Assembly (NCBI GenBank): GCA_964426605.1
Contig: CAYRQK010000001.1
Location: 558,001-622,000, forward strand
DNA from: JAGQNT01 sp964426605
GTDB lineage: Bacteria; Patescibacteriota; Saccharimonadia; Saccharimonadales; UBA4665
Length of the DNA stretch: 64,000 bases
Direction of reading: 5' to 3'
The notes under the pieces were generated by a model. It ran no database searches. It was not told the origin of the DNA and saw only the letters and a list, made by a program, of their open reading frames with translations. Each line of letters starts with the position of its first letter. The first letter of the stretch is position 1. Positions 50,141-58,664 of the stretch are shown piece by piece. A program made the translations under genes and the position numbers.

Positions 50141-50482
50141 ATGAAGAAAGACTTACACCCCGCCAATTATCGCCCTGTCGTGTTCCAGGACCTCAACGAC
50201 AATACTACATACCTGACACGTTCAACGGCTACAACCAACGAGACTATCACGCTCGACGGCGTTGAGTATCCGCTCGTCAAGGTACACATCTCTGGCAGCT
50301 CACACCCCTTCTACACCGGCGAAGAACGCATCCTGGATATCGAAGGTCGCGTCGATAAATTCAAAGCACGGGCTGCTGCTGGCGCCGCTTCCCAAGAAAA
50401 GCGCGCTGCTGCTGCCAAGAAGCAAGCCGCTCGCAAATCAGCCAAAGCCCAAAAGGCCGAAGCCAAAAACACCGACAAATAG
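50141..50482 (+). CDS. rpmE2: 50S ribosomal protein L31 type B with charged tail
   Basis: The 113-residue protein has the L31 core MKKDLHPANYRPVVFQD, then SSHPFYTGEERILDIEGRVDKF. The zinc-binding cysteines of type A L31 are absent, which marks the zinc-independent type B form. The last 45 residues are an Ala/Lys-rich tail not found in ordinary L31 and probably bind rRNA. ATG at 50141 is fixed by the promoter spacing. A terminator follows. Confidence 0.93.
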   Translation: MKKDLHPANYRPVVFQDLNDNTTYLTRSTATTNETITLDGVEYPLVKVHISGSSHPFYTGEERILDIEGRVDKFKARAAAGAASQEKRAAAAKKQAARKSAKAQKAEAKNTDK

Positions 50483-50497
50483 CTACGCCTTCTACGA

Positions 50498-50529
50498 ACC
50501 GCCCACGATATCATTTCTGGGCGGTTTTT
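50498..50529 (+). terminator. Intrinsic terminator after rpmE
   Basis: ACCGCCC (50498-50504) pairs with GGGCGGT (50519-50525) over a 14-base loop, followed by TTTTG. Confidence 0.8.
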
Positions 50530-50533
50530 GTAA

Positions 50534-50539
50534 TATACT
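50534..50539 (+). promoter_or_regulatory. -10 element of prfA
   Basis: TATACT lies 18 bases before the ATG at 50558, immediately after the rpmE terminator. Confidence 0.5.
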
Positions 50540-50557
50540 GAATAGTTAGGTAACCCT

Positions 50558-51616
50558 ATGGACGAAAAAGCATCAAAATTACGCGCTGAGCTGGCCACGT
50601 TGGATCAACAGCTCCAAGATCCGACTATTTTTAGTAACAAAAATTATCCAAAGCTCGCCAAGCGTAAAAGCGAGCTCGACCGAATACTTACTTTATTTGA
50701 TCAACGCACACGTTTGGCGGCGGCTAAGGTGCAAGCCGAAGACATGATGCGTTCAAGTGACAATGAACTGGCCGAACTCGCTCGGGCAGAGTTGTCCGAC
50801 CTGCAGCCTCTCATCACCGCAAATGATGCCGCACTAACGGACGCCTTGACGCCTCAAGATCCCAATAACGACCGCGATGTCATCATTGAAATTCGGGCCG
50901 CCGCTGGCGGTGATGAATCCGCCCTGTTTGCGGGCGAGCTGTACCGCATGTACATCCGCTGGTGTGAAACACACGGCTACAAAACCGAGCTCATGAGTGA
51001 AAGTCCCTCCGAATCCGGCGGCTTCAAGGAGATCATTTTTACAGTCCGCGGCGATGAGGCATACAAAAACCTCAAATTCGAAGCCGGCGTACACCGCGTG
51101 CAACGAGTGCCCGTCACCGAAAGTCAGGGCCGTATCCACACCTCCACCGTTACGGTTGCCGTATTACCCGAGGCCGAAGAAACGGATATCGAGATTAACC
51201 CCAACGATCTGCGCATCGATGTCTACCGCAGTGGTGGTCACGGCGGCCAATCAGTTAATACAACCGACTCAGCTGTTCGTATTACTCACCTACCTTCAGG
51301 TCTCGTTGTATCCAACCAAGACGAGAAATCCCAGATCAAAAACAAAGCCAAAGCCATGAGTGTCTTGCGCTCACGATTGCTACAATTCAAGATCGACGAG
51401 GAGCAAAAAGAACTCAGTGATTCCCGCAAAAAACTCATCGGCAGCGGCGACCGCAGCGAGAAAATCAGAACCTACAACTTCCCGCAAGACCGGATCACCG
51501 ATCACCGCATTGGCTATTCTCGCTCCAACATCCCAGCCGCTCTCGCTGGCGACATCAGTGACCTTATCGAGAATCTCCAGAAGGCAGAATACGAGCTCCT
51601 CGCCAATGAAGACTAG
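50558..51616 (+). CDS. prfA: Peptide chain release factor 1
   Basis: RF1 ends translation at UAA and UAG. The 352-residue protein has the PxT-type tripeptide (RVPVTESQGR) and GGQ (GGHGGQSVN) with the N-terminal helical domain. It overlaps prmC by 11 bases, matching the common prfA-prmC pairing in which PrmC methylates the GGQ glutamine. Confidence 0.96.
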   Translation: MDEKASKLRAELATLDQQLQDPTIFSNKNYPKLAKRKSELDRILTLFDQRTRLAAAKVQAEDMMRSSDNELAELARAELSDLQPLITANDAALTDALTPQDPNNDRDVIIEIRAAAGGDESALFAGELYRMYIRWCETHGYKTELMSESPSESGGFKEIIFTVRGDEAYKNLKFEAGVHRVQRVPVTESQGRIHTSTVTVAVLPEAEETDIEINPNDLRIDVYRSGGHGGQSVNTTDSAVRITHLPSGLVVSNQDEKSQIKNKAKAMSVLRSRLLQFKIDEEQKELSDSRKKLIGSGDRSEKIRTYNFPQDRITDHRIGYSRSNIPAALAGDISDLIENLQKAEYELLANED

Positions 51617-52448
51617 TGGCTGGATCAAGCACGCTACCTCAGTCTTGGTAAACGCCGGGGTCACTACCGCGCGACTTGACTGCTTAGTACTACTGGAAGA
51701 CGTATTGAACACAAATCGTACTCACATTTTGGCTCATCCAGAATACCCATTAACAGATGAGAACATTGCTATACTAAATATAGCGATGGAAAAACGTGCT
51801 CAACACATACCACTGGCATACATCCGAGGAAAGACCGAGTTCTACGGCCGAGAGTTCGCCATCAACGAACGTGTACTAGAACCCCGCCCGGAATCGGAAA
51901 CAATCATCGATTTACTAAAAAACATTACTCCTCAACCCCAGACAATTATAGACATCGGTACCGGCAGTGGAGCACTCGCCATCACCGCTAAACTAGAACT
52001 GCCCGACGCCACCGTCTATGCTGCAGATATCGACGCTGCATGTCTTATGGTAGCCAAGCTAAACACGCGACGTCTACACGCAAATGTTACGTTCCTACGC
52101 ACCAACCTGCTCGACAACCTGCCTCAGGATACTCTCGATGCACGAACCATCCTGCTCTGTAACCTCCCCTACGTACCGGATGGCTTCCATATCAATACCG
52201 CCGCATTACACGAACCAAAGCAAGCGATCTTTGGTGGACCAGACGGACTGGGTCTTTATCGAGCGCTGTTTGCACAACTATCCAACCTCACGACCATGCC
52301 TCGCTTTATTCTCGCTGAGTCCATGCCGCCGCAGCATCAAGAACTGAGCACCATAGCTATGAATGCTGGCTACCAACAAGTTAAGATCGACGACTTTATC
52401 CAGCTATTCGAATCTAAGAGCTCGTCGAGCTACCAAGCGTCACGCTAA
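51606..52448 (+). CDS. prmC: Release factor glutamine methyltransferase PrmC (HemK)
   Basis: PrmC N5-methylates the GGQ glutamine of RF1 and RF2. The 280-residue protein has an N-terminal helical domain, YIRGKTEFYGREF, ERVLEPRPESE, SAM motif I IIDIGTGSGALAI and the substrate loop LLCNLPYVPDG. That loop is NLPY, not the usual NPPY, yet Asn and Pro-Tyr are kept. The ATG at 51606 overlaps prfA. Its 3' end overlaps the convergent htrA by 35 bases. Confidence 0.93.
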   Translation: MKTSGWIKHATSVLVNAGVTTARLDCLVLLEDVLNTNRTHILAHPEYPLTDENIAILNIAMEKRAQHIPLAYIRGKTEFYGREFAINERVLEPRPESETIIDLLKNITPQPQTIIDIGTGSGALAITAKLELPDATVYAADIDAACLMVAKLNTRRLHANVTFLRTNLLDNLPQDTLDARTILLCNLPYVPDGFHINTAALHEPKQAIFGGPDGLGLYRALFAQLSNLTTMPRFILAESMPPQHQELSTIAMNAGYQQVKIDDFIQLFESKSSSSYQASR

Positions 52449-53709
52449 TCGTGATAGTCTTGCCGCCACGCTCTACTGTTATCTTTACTGAGTCACCCGG
52501 CTGATAGCGGTTAAGGAGCGTCGTCAGACCCTGCGCCTGCGTAACATTGTCGCTATTCACCTTCGTAATGATATCGCCAGCCTGCAGCCCCGCCTTATCA
52601 GCTGGACTACCTGGTGCGACTGGATCCTGACCACTGATAGCCTGGGGTACAACGTACGCCCCACTGGTGCTGCTTAGCCCATACTGCTTGGCAATGTCAC
52701 CCGTCACTTGCACAAATCGCACGCCAAGATATGGGCGCTTGAATGTACCAGTCTTGAGTACCTGCAGTATCAAACCCTTCACATCGTTAATCGGTATAGC
52801 AAAACCGATATTCTCGGCATTCGACGCAATCGCAGTGTTAATGCCAATCACCTGTCCATTCATGTTAACAAGCGGACCGCCAGAATTACCTTCGTTGATA
52901 GCGGCATCAGTCTGAATAAGATTATCAAGATCTTCACTGGTACTGGCCGAAGCCATCGCACCACCGCCACCATCACTCGCCTCGACACTACGTCCAAAAC
53001 CCGACACAATACCCGAGGTGACCGTATTCTGAAATTGACCCAGCGCGTTACCGATAGCCACCACCGAATCACCAACTGATGCTTGACTTGAATTGCCAAT
53101 CGTTGCCGATACCAATTTCTTCCCCTTGAGATCGCTGATCTTCAGGAACGCGACATCAAGGCTGTCACTCGCGCTGGTGCGGCCCAGTACTTTGACATCA
53201 TCAAACGTTGTACCGTCAGACAATGTCACACTTACACTCGTGATCCCTGCCGGGACAACATGACGGTTGGTCATGATAACACCATCTTTTGAAATAATGA
53301 TGCCTGTCCCTGCCGCTTCCTCAGTCTGCGGCTGACTATAGCCAAAGAAATTACTCGATTCAGCCGTGGTCTGCACATTCACCGATACCACACTTGGTCC
53401 AACCGATGAAGCAATCGCACGGATCAACTGGCTCTGACTGGTCACAACCTGCTTTTGTGTTGACAGACTGCCACTATCAAAAACTGTATCGTTCTTACTC
53501 CCAAGCTGGCCACCACCGTACCCGGCAAGCCCAGCGACCAGCACAATCGCCACAACAGCCGCAACCCTTTTATTCATATATGTTGGACGACGTGCATACA
53601 GACTCTTGCCGGTACGCACCGCTGCCGTGCCGACCTTCAAAGGCGCGGGATCAGAGGGTGTCGCAGAGTTTACGGTTGGGAGTTCGGGCTTTGGGCTTCG
53701 GTCATCCAT
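52414..53709 (-). CDS. HtrA/DegP-type serine protease with PDZ domain
   Basis: The 431-residue protein has a single membrane helix (about 47-68), a trypsin-like domain with His (TNRHVV), Asp (LDVAFLKI) and Ser (EGNSGGPLV), and one C-terminal PDZ domain (PADKAGLQAGDIITKVN). It should remove or refold damaged envelope proteins. It follows the 251-residue membrane gene by three bases. Its last 35 bases lie opposite the end of prmC. Confidence 0.94.
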   Translation of the reverse strand: MDDRSPKPELPTVNSATPSDPAPLKVGTAAVRTGKSLYARRPTYMNKRVAAVVAIVLVAGLAGYGGGQLGSKNDTVFDSGSLSTQKQVVTSQSQLIRAIASSVGPSVVSVNVQTTAESSNFFGYSQPQTEEAAGTGIIISKDGVIMTNRHVVPAGITSVSVTLSDGTTFDDVKVLGRTSASDSLDVAFLKISDLKGKKLVSATIGNSSQASVGDSVVAIGNALGQFQNTVTSGIVSGFGRSVEASDGGGGAMASASTSEDLDNLIQTDAAINEGNSGGPLVNMNGQVIGINTAIASNAENIGFAIPINDVKGLILQVLKTGTFKRPYLGVRFVQVTGDIAKQYGLSSTSGAYVVPQAISGQDPVAPGSPADKAGLQAGDIITKVNSDNVTQAQGLTTLLNRYQPGDSVKITVERGGKTITISVTLGSSTSS

Positions 53710-53712
53710 ATC

Positions 53713-54468
53713 TTAAACAACCTTATCGCCCCAATCTGAGAATGCAATGATAATTACCACGATCGCTAGCATAATAAACACGAATTGCCGCCGCACAACA
53801 GGACTCAGTTTCTCTGTGTGATCAAAGTAGTATAACGCCGCCAAACCATAGCCCGCGGTCGTAAGTAACAGCGTAGGCTGTGCAACCACACCATAGAACA
53901 ACAGCCAGTGGCTCAGAACCCATACGAGCGCACCACCAAAATATGCCCACAAATACGCCAGCATTTTGGAATACGGCTCATCAAAACCATCAAAGAAGTG
54001 TCGCGCCGAAAGAGCGCATATCATGCCTGTTACAAGCACCAGTACAAAGGTCGAGCCATTGGGCCACGCCACGAACAATGCCATTAGGCCCGCCAACTGT
54101 CCGATAAATGCTTGGGCTGATACCAGCAGCGTACTCGATCCAGGTTTCAAGAATATGAGCCACGACGCATACAGTATGCCCCAGAAAAGTTGCAGCCAAG
54201 CGCTATTACTATGTTGCATGAACACAACCGTCGCAATTCCTACTGTGATATCAACCGCATTAGCCCGAATAATAGCCGGCCAGAACCGGGCACGTACCGC
54301 AAACATGCGCCACTTGCTAAGGACAATTAAGCCAAACGAAATGGCGACAAATTGTGGGCCGAGCCGAGCCAACACAAACAGCAATACCGGCAAGAGTACC
54401 AGTAGACTCGCGTGGAACGCTCCCGAAAACCCACGCGTTGGCTTGATTCTATCAACTAGAGGTTTCAT
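53713..54468 (-). CDS. Polytopic membrane protein, unrecognised
   Basis: The 251-residue protein has about eight hydrophobic helices and little outside them. I do not recognise a family. It overlaps the LCP gene by 17 bases upstream and precedes htrA by three bases, so the three are one transcription unit concerned with the envelope. Confidence 0.7.
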   Translation of the reverse strand: MKPLVDRIKPTRGFSGAFHASLLVLLPVLLFVLARLGPQFVAISFGLIVLSKWRMFAVRARFWPAIIRANAVDITVGIATVVFMQHSNSAWLQLFWGILYASWLIFLKPGSSTLLVSAQAFIGQLAGLMALFVAWPNGSTFVLVLVTGMICALSARHFFDGFDEPYSKMLAYLWAYFGGALVWVLSHWLLFYGVVAQPTLLLTTAGYGLAALYYFDHTEKLSPVVRRQFVFIMLAIVVIIIAFSDWGDKVV

Positions 54469-56110
54469 TGCTACCGAGTATCAGTATAAAGTCTGCATGG
54501 CCCTTCTGTATAGGGCTATTTGCTGGCAACCGATTTACGGCCTTCATATTAAAGCGTCGCTCGAGGTAGTGGCGAGTGTACGGATCCTTGCCACCCGACA
54601 AGTCAACCAACACGCTTTTCGCATAATCTTTGGTTGGTGCGTCACCGACCGTACCAATTGTGTATCCGTAACCCTCAAGATTTGCGGCCGTATCCTCGGC
54701 AAAACCCCCTACGGCCGTACCATTAAGTACCTGCACCGTGGCATGCTCTTTGGCCAAATAGCCGTCTGGTAACGCCGACCTCACAAAAGTCTGCATAGCC
54801 CCATAGTCGTACATACCGGCGAGCGGCAGGTCCACCGACTGATTACCAACCCGACCCGTCGTAACATACTTGTTTGCACCACTTACAAAGTCGAGGGATG
54901 TTATGTGAGCAGCTCCAATGTGCTTATTGATTGTGTACATCCGCATCGCATCACTGACACTCATATCCGTGACTGCATTGTTACCAAACGCGTTCATCAG
55001 CTGCGCTAATTTTACGGGATTGCTAATAGTACCAAGACTCACTACCTTTTGCTTGAGCGCCAAGATGAGCGCCCGTTGCCGTTCACTACGCGCAAAGTCC
55101 GAGCTCGTATGTCGCGAGCGTACGTACAACAGCGCCTGCTTGCCATCAAATAGGTCCAGGCCAGATTTAGCCAGCAGCGAACTACCATTGTTTTCCCAGG
55201 CCATCGTCGGATCAACAAGGTCTGTCGGCACATTCACTGTCACGCCGCCCACTGTGTCCACGGCCTGCTTGAACGCCTGGAAATTCACCAGTGCATTGTA
55301 GTGAATATCGATACCTAGCACCGACTCCACCGTCTGGTCTACTACCGCAAACCCGTTACGCACGGCTGCCGTATTATCATTGCTGCTGCTCGTTGAGCGC
55401 AGCACATCGTACTTACCCATGGCGTATGCCGCATTGATCTTCATGCTGCCGTGCTTCGGTACTTGCACCCAAAGGTCGCGCGGCACGCTCAGTAGCACTG
55501 CTTTATTATTAACGGGGTCAATGCTAGCGACAATCATCGTATCGGTCAGGTCTGAGCCGTCGTGCCCTGGCCCGCCGATGCCCAGCAGCAACACATTGAT
55601 ACGACCCTCACCCTCGCCCTTCAGTAAGTTGGGATTCACATCCTTCTGCAATGCCGCCGCTGTTGCCCCACCCTTGAAGACCTTTTGGGAATTGAAAACA
55701 CCCTCCGCGAATAGCAGCGCACCCGCACCCACCAGCAGCACCAGTACAACAAGTGTCGTCTTGAACGCCCAATGGCGGAGTACTCCGACCCGGCGGCGCA
55801 CCTCCGGGTAACGCAGCGCGGCCGACTCCCCGCCAGGCAAACTCATATCGAAGGCTGGTATCACTACCGGGCGGCGGGATTTCTGCATCGGTATAGTTTG
55901 TGTGGGTCCATCTGTACTCCGGACAGTCGGCGCCGACACCACAGTCGGTGCCGATTCGATCGACCCCCGATACGAAACCACATGAAGCCCCTGCGCCGTA
56001 TCGAGCCGCAATCTAGGTCGTTGAGGCTTCGCAAACGTCGGCAACGCAGCAAAACCATCAACGCTCACGCGCCGGCTCGCTCGGTCTGGTGTTTGCCTAA
56101 AATTTTCCAT
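54452..56110 (-). CDS. LytR-CpsA-Psr (LCP) family glycopolymer transferase
   Basis: LCP proteins attach anionic polymers or sugars to peptidoglycan. The 552-residue protein has a long cytoplasmic N-terminus (about 100), one helix, and the LCP domain with INVLLLGIGG, the catalytic acidic region DLTDTMIVASID, LLSVPRDLWV, INAAYAMG and RSRHTSSDFARSERQ. A LytR-C domain follows (VQVLNGTAVGGFAEDTAANLEGYG). ATG at 56110 lies about 25 bases after TATACT (56141-56136) with TTACGA 17 bases further up. Confidence 0.92.
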   Translation of the reverse strand: MENFRQTPDRASRRVSVDGFAALPTFAKPQRPRLRLDTAQGLHVVSYRGSIESAPTVVSAPTVRSTDGPTQTIPMQKSRRPVVIPAFDMSLPGGESAALRYPEVRRRVGVLRHWAFKTTLVVLVLLVGAGALLFAEGVFNSQKVFKGGATAAALQKDVNPNLLKGEGEGRINVLLLGIGGPGHDGSDLTDTMIVASIDPVNNKAVLLSVPRDLWVQVPKHGSMKINAAYAMGKYDVLRSTSSSNDNTAAVRNGFAVVDQTVESVLGIDIHYNALVNFQAFKQAVDTVGGVTVNVPTDLVDPTMAWENNGSSLLAKSGLDLFDGKQALLYVRSRHTSSDFARSERQRALILALKQKVVSLGTISNPVKLAQLMNAFGNNAVTDMSVSDAMRMYTINKHIGAAHITSLDFVSGANKYVTTGRVGNQSVDLPLAGMYDYGAMQTFVRSALPDGYLAKEHATVQVLNGTAVGGFAEDTAANLEGYGYTIGTVGDAPTKDYAKSVLVDLSGGKDPYTRHYLERRFNMKAVNRLPANSPIQKGHADFILILGSNETSS

Positions 56111-56135
56111 CTTTCTTATGCAAGTTATCTCTATA

Positions 56136-56164
56136 AGTATAACCGCTTCTAGGCCAAATCGTAA
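56136..56164 (-). promoter_or_regulatory. LCP gene promoter
   Basis: TTACGA at 56164-56159, spacer 17, TATACT at 56141-56136. It diverges from the lepB promoter. Confidence 0.5.
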
Positions 56165-56197
56165 ACAAAATTTCGTGCAAATCTTACAAGAGTAGGA

Positions 56198-56203
56198 TAT
56201 AGT
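56198..56203 (+). promoter_or_regulatory. -10 element, near-leaderless start of lepB
   Basis: TATAGT lies ten bases before the ATG at 56214. Confidence 0.45.
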
Positions 56204-56213
56204 TGAGTCTCGA

Positions 56214-56942
56214 ATGGACCCACACAAAAATACACCCAATCCTCCTCAAAATATTGAGCCGAAACCTGCACCGGCCATCGACGATATCATCATCGCCAGC
56301 CCCACGACACCGGTCGTACAGTCGTCGCCTGACCCCAAGGGGCCACAGGTCTCGCACGAGCGCACGGCCCTCGGTGAAATACTCTCGACGCTCGGTGTCA
56401 TCGTTGCAGCCCTCGTCATTGCCGTAGGGCTTATCGCCTTTGTCTTTCAGTCCTACCAAGTAGATGGCCAGAGCATGTCCGTTACACTACACAACGATGA
56501 CCGCCTCATCGTCTGGAAAGTACCCCGCACCTGGGCGCGCATCACACACCATCAATACATTCCCAACCGGGGTGATATCATGATTTTCAATGAAACGGGC
56601 CTCTCGGCCTACGGCCAAGAGGACTCACGCCAGCTCATCAAGCGCGTCGTCGGATTGCCCGGTGATCGAGTCGTGGTGCACGGAGGCGTCATTACCATCT
56701 ATAACCACGATCATCCGTCGGGTTTCCAACCGGACAAGACACTACCGTACAGCCACGAGACCACTATCCCCTATACCAGTGGTGACATCGATATAACACT
56801 CGCTGACAACCAGCTATTTATGTGCGGTGATAATCGCGGTGATTCGCTCGATTCCCGCATCTTTGGCCCCATCGACACCAACCAAATCATTGGCAAGCTT
56901 GCCGCTCGCATCTACCCCTTCAGCGACGTGCAGAAGTTCTAA
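56214..56942 (+). CDS. lepB: Signal peptidase I
   Basis: LepB cuts signal peptides of exported proteins. The 242-residue protein has a Pro-rich cytoplasmic N-terminus (about 50), one helix (about 60-80), the catalytic Ser in DGQSMSVTL, the Lys in LIKRVVGLPGD, and box E MCGDNRGDSLDSRIFG. It ends one base before the convergent parB. It likely serves the many exported proteins in this window. Confidence 0.95.
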   Translation: MDPHKNTPNPPQNIEPKPAPAIDDIIIASPTTPVVQSSPDPKGPQVSHERTALGEILSTLGVIVAALVIAVGLIAFVFQSYQVDGQSMSVTLHNDDRLIVWKVPRTWARITHHQYIPNRGDIMIFNETGLSAYGQEDSRQLIKRVVGLPGDRVVVHGGVITIYNHDHPSGFQPDKTLPYSHETTIPYTSGDIDITLADNQLFMCGDNRGDSLDSRIFGPIDTNQIIGKLAARIYPFSDVQKF

Positions 56943-56943
56943 G

Positions 56944-57804
56944 CTAGCCCAGCAACTGGACGATTCGCTCCAACTCTTCATCAGTCGTAAAACTAATCTC
57001 CAGTTTGCCACCCCTAGCAGTCCGCCGAATATGCACCGGTGTAGACAGCCGTTTACTCAGTGTCTTGGTCTGTAGCGTCTCGGTACTTACCCGAGCATGC
57101 GCCGCCCCAGTTTCTTTGATGCCAGCCTTGATACTGGCCACATACCGCTCAGCCTGGCGCACCGACCAGCCATGCTTCTTGATCGACTCCAACAATTCAT
57201 GTTGGTGATGATCTTGGCCTTTGAGCGCCAAGATTGATCGAGCATGACCCTCGCTGATGTCGCCTGCCACCAGTGCCCGTTTGGCTGCATCGGGCAGTGA
57301 CAGCAATCTAACCATGTTGTTCACGGTTGATACCGCCTTGCCAAGACGCTTCGCGATGACGTCGTACTGAGTACTAAATTGATCGTGGAGCCGCTGGACA
57401 GCAACCGCCTGCTCAAGTGGCGACAAATCCACACGCTGCACATTTTCAACCAGCGCGATCTCTAATTCTTCGAGTTCTTTCAGTGATCGAACAATCGCCG
57501 GCACCGTCGCCAGTTTGGCCATTTTAGCAGCTCGAAAACGCCGTTCGCCCGCTACAATACGGTATGTGCCATCAGGCAGTTTCGTTACCACTAGCGGCAA
57601 TAATATACCGTGGATCTTGATCGACTCCGCCAGTTCACGCAACGCGTTTTCGTCAAAGCTCTGTCGAGGCTGGTCGGCATGTGCCGCCAGTTTGGCTACT
57701 GGTATCTTCTGTACTCGTTCCTGCTCATCAAGCAGTAATGAATTATCAAAATTCTGCGGAATCAACGAATCAAAACCTCGCCCTAGTCCAGATTTTGTAC
57801 TCAT
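56944..57804 (-). CDS. parB: Chromosome partitioning protein ParB
   Basis: ParB is a CTP-dependent clamp that loads at parS sites and recruits ParA and SMC. The 286-residue protein has GLGRGFDSLIPQN at the start, the CTP-binding GERRFRAAKMA, a helix-turn-helix (IAKRLGKAVSTVNNMVRLL) and a C-terminal dimerisation segment. It overlaps parA by four bases. No clear parS site is seen in the window. Confidence 0.95.
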   Translation of the reverse strand: MSTKSGLGRGFDSLIPQNFDNSLLLDEQERVQKIPVAKLAAHADQPRQSFDENALRELAESIKIHGILLPLVVTKLPDGTYRIVAGERRFRAAKMAKLATVPAIVRSLKELEELEIALVENVQRVDLSPLEQAVAVQRLHDQFSTQYDVIAKRLGKAVSTVNNMVRLLSLPDAAKRALVAGDISEGHARSILALKGQDHHQHELLESIKKHGWSVRQAERYVASIKAGIKETGAAHARVSTETLQTKTLSKRLSTPVHIRRTARGGKLEISFTTDEELERIVQLLG

Positions 57805-58568
57805 AGTTTTGTCCCCTTCGCCCGTTTGTGAACTTCCTTAGCAAGGCTCTTATACGCCTTAGCACCTTTGCTCCATTTATCATGCTCAAAAATTGGCTTA
57901 CCGTGGCTTGGCGCTTCGGCCAACCGAACATTACGTGGTATCACCACATCGAACACTTTGTCACCAAAATGCTGCGCCACTTCATCCTTCACCTGCTCGG
58001 ACAATGTTGTGCGGCCGTCGTACATCGTTAGTACTACACCCAACAGCTCCAACTTTGGATTCAAGCCGCCTCGCACCATCTGCACCACACTTAGTAGTTG
58101 ACTCAAGCCCTCGAGCGCGTAATATTCGGCCTGCACCGGTATCAGCAAACTATCGGCCGCCGTCAATGCATTGACGGTCAGCAAACTCAACGCGGGCGGG
58201 CAGTCCACGAATATATAATCATAGTCCAGCGACTCAAGCGCCCGGCGCAGTATAGTCTCACGTTCTGGCCGATCAACCAGCTCAATCTCAAGGGCCGCCA
58301 ATTGTGCATCAGTCGGCAGTACGTGCAAATGCTCGGCCACTGGCTTCACGACATCCATTGCCTTGGCTTGCTCCAGCATGACATGGTAGGTACCTTTGTC
58401 GCTCGCATTGTGCGACATGCCTAATCCACTCGTGGCATTACCTTGTGGGTCAAGATCGACCAGCAATACCCGTTGCCCTTGTTTTGCCAAATAGGCCGCC
58501 ACATTAATAGCCGTGGTGGTCTTACCTACCCCACCCTTCTGATTTAGTATTGCGACAATATGTGTCAT
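57801..58568 (-). CDS. parA: Chromosome partitioning ATPase ParA (Soj)
   Basis: ParA is a deviant Walker ATPase that moves ParB-bound DNA. The 255-residue protein has NQKGGVGKTTTAIN near residue 8, VLLVDLDPQGNATSGLG, IFVDCPPALSLLTVNAL and IPVQAEYYALEGL. Chromosomal rather than plasmid type, judging from housekeeping neighbours. It stands just downstream of the giant surface protein gene, with a 96-base gap. Confidence 0.95.
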   Translation of the reverse strand: MTHIVAILNQKGGVGKTTTAINVAAYLAKQGQRVLLVDLDPQGNATSGLGMSHNASDKGTYHVMLEQAKAMDVVKPVAEHLHVLPTDAQLAALEIELVDRPERETILRRALESLDYDYIFVDCPPALSLLTVNALTAADSLLIPVQAEYYALEGLSQLLSVVQMVRGGLNPKLELLGVVLTMYDGRTTLSEQVKDEVAQHFGDKVFDVVIPRNVRLAEAPSHGKPIFEHDKWSKGAKAYKSLAKEVHKRAKGTKL

Positions 58569-58664
58569 ATCTGTTTTACAAATCCCTCTACAACCATAAG
58601 CCTATCACTTCGTAACCATCGAGTAAACTAGCCATTTAATACTAGTCATATACAGCACACCCCT

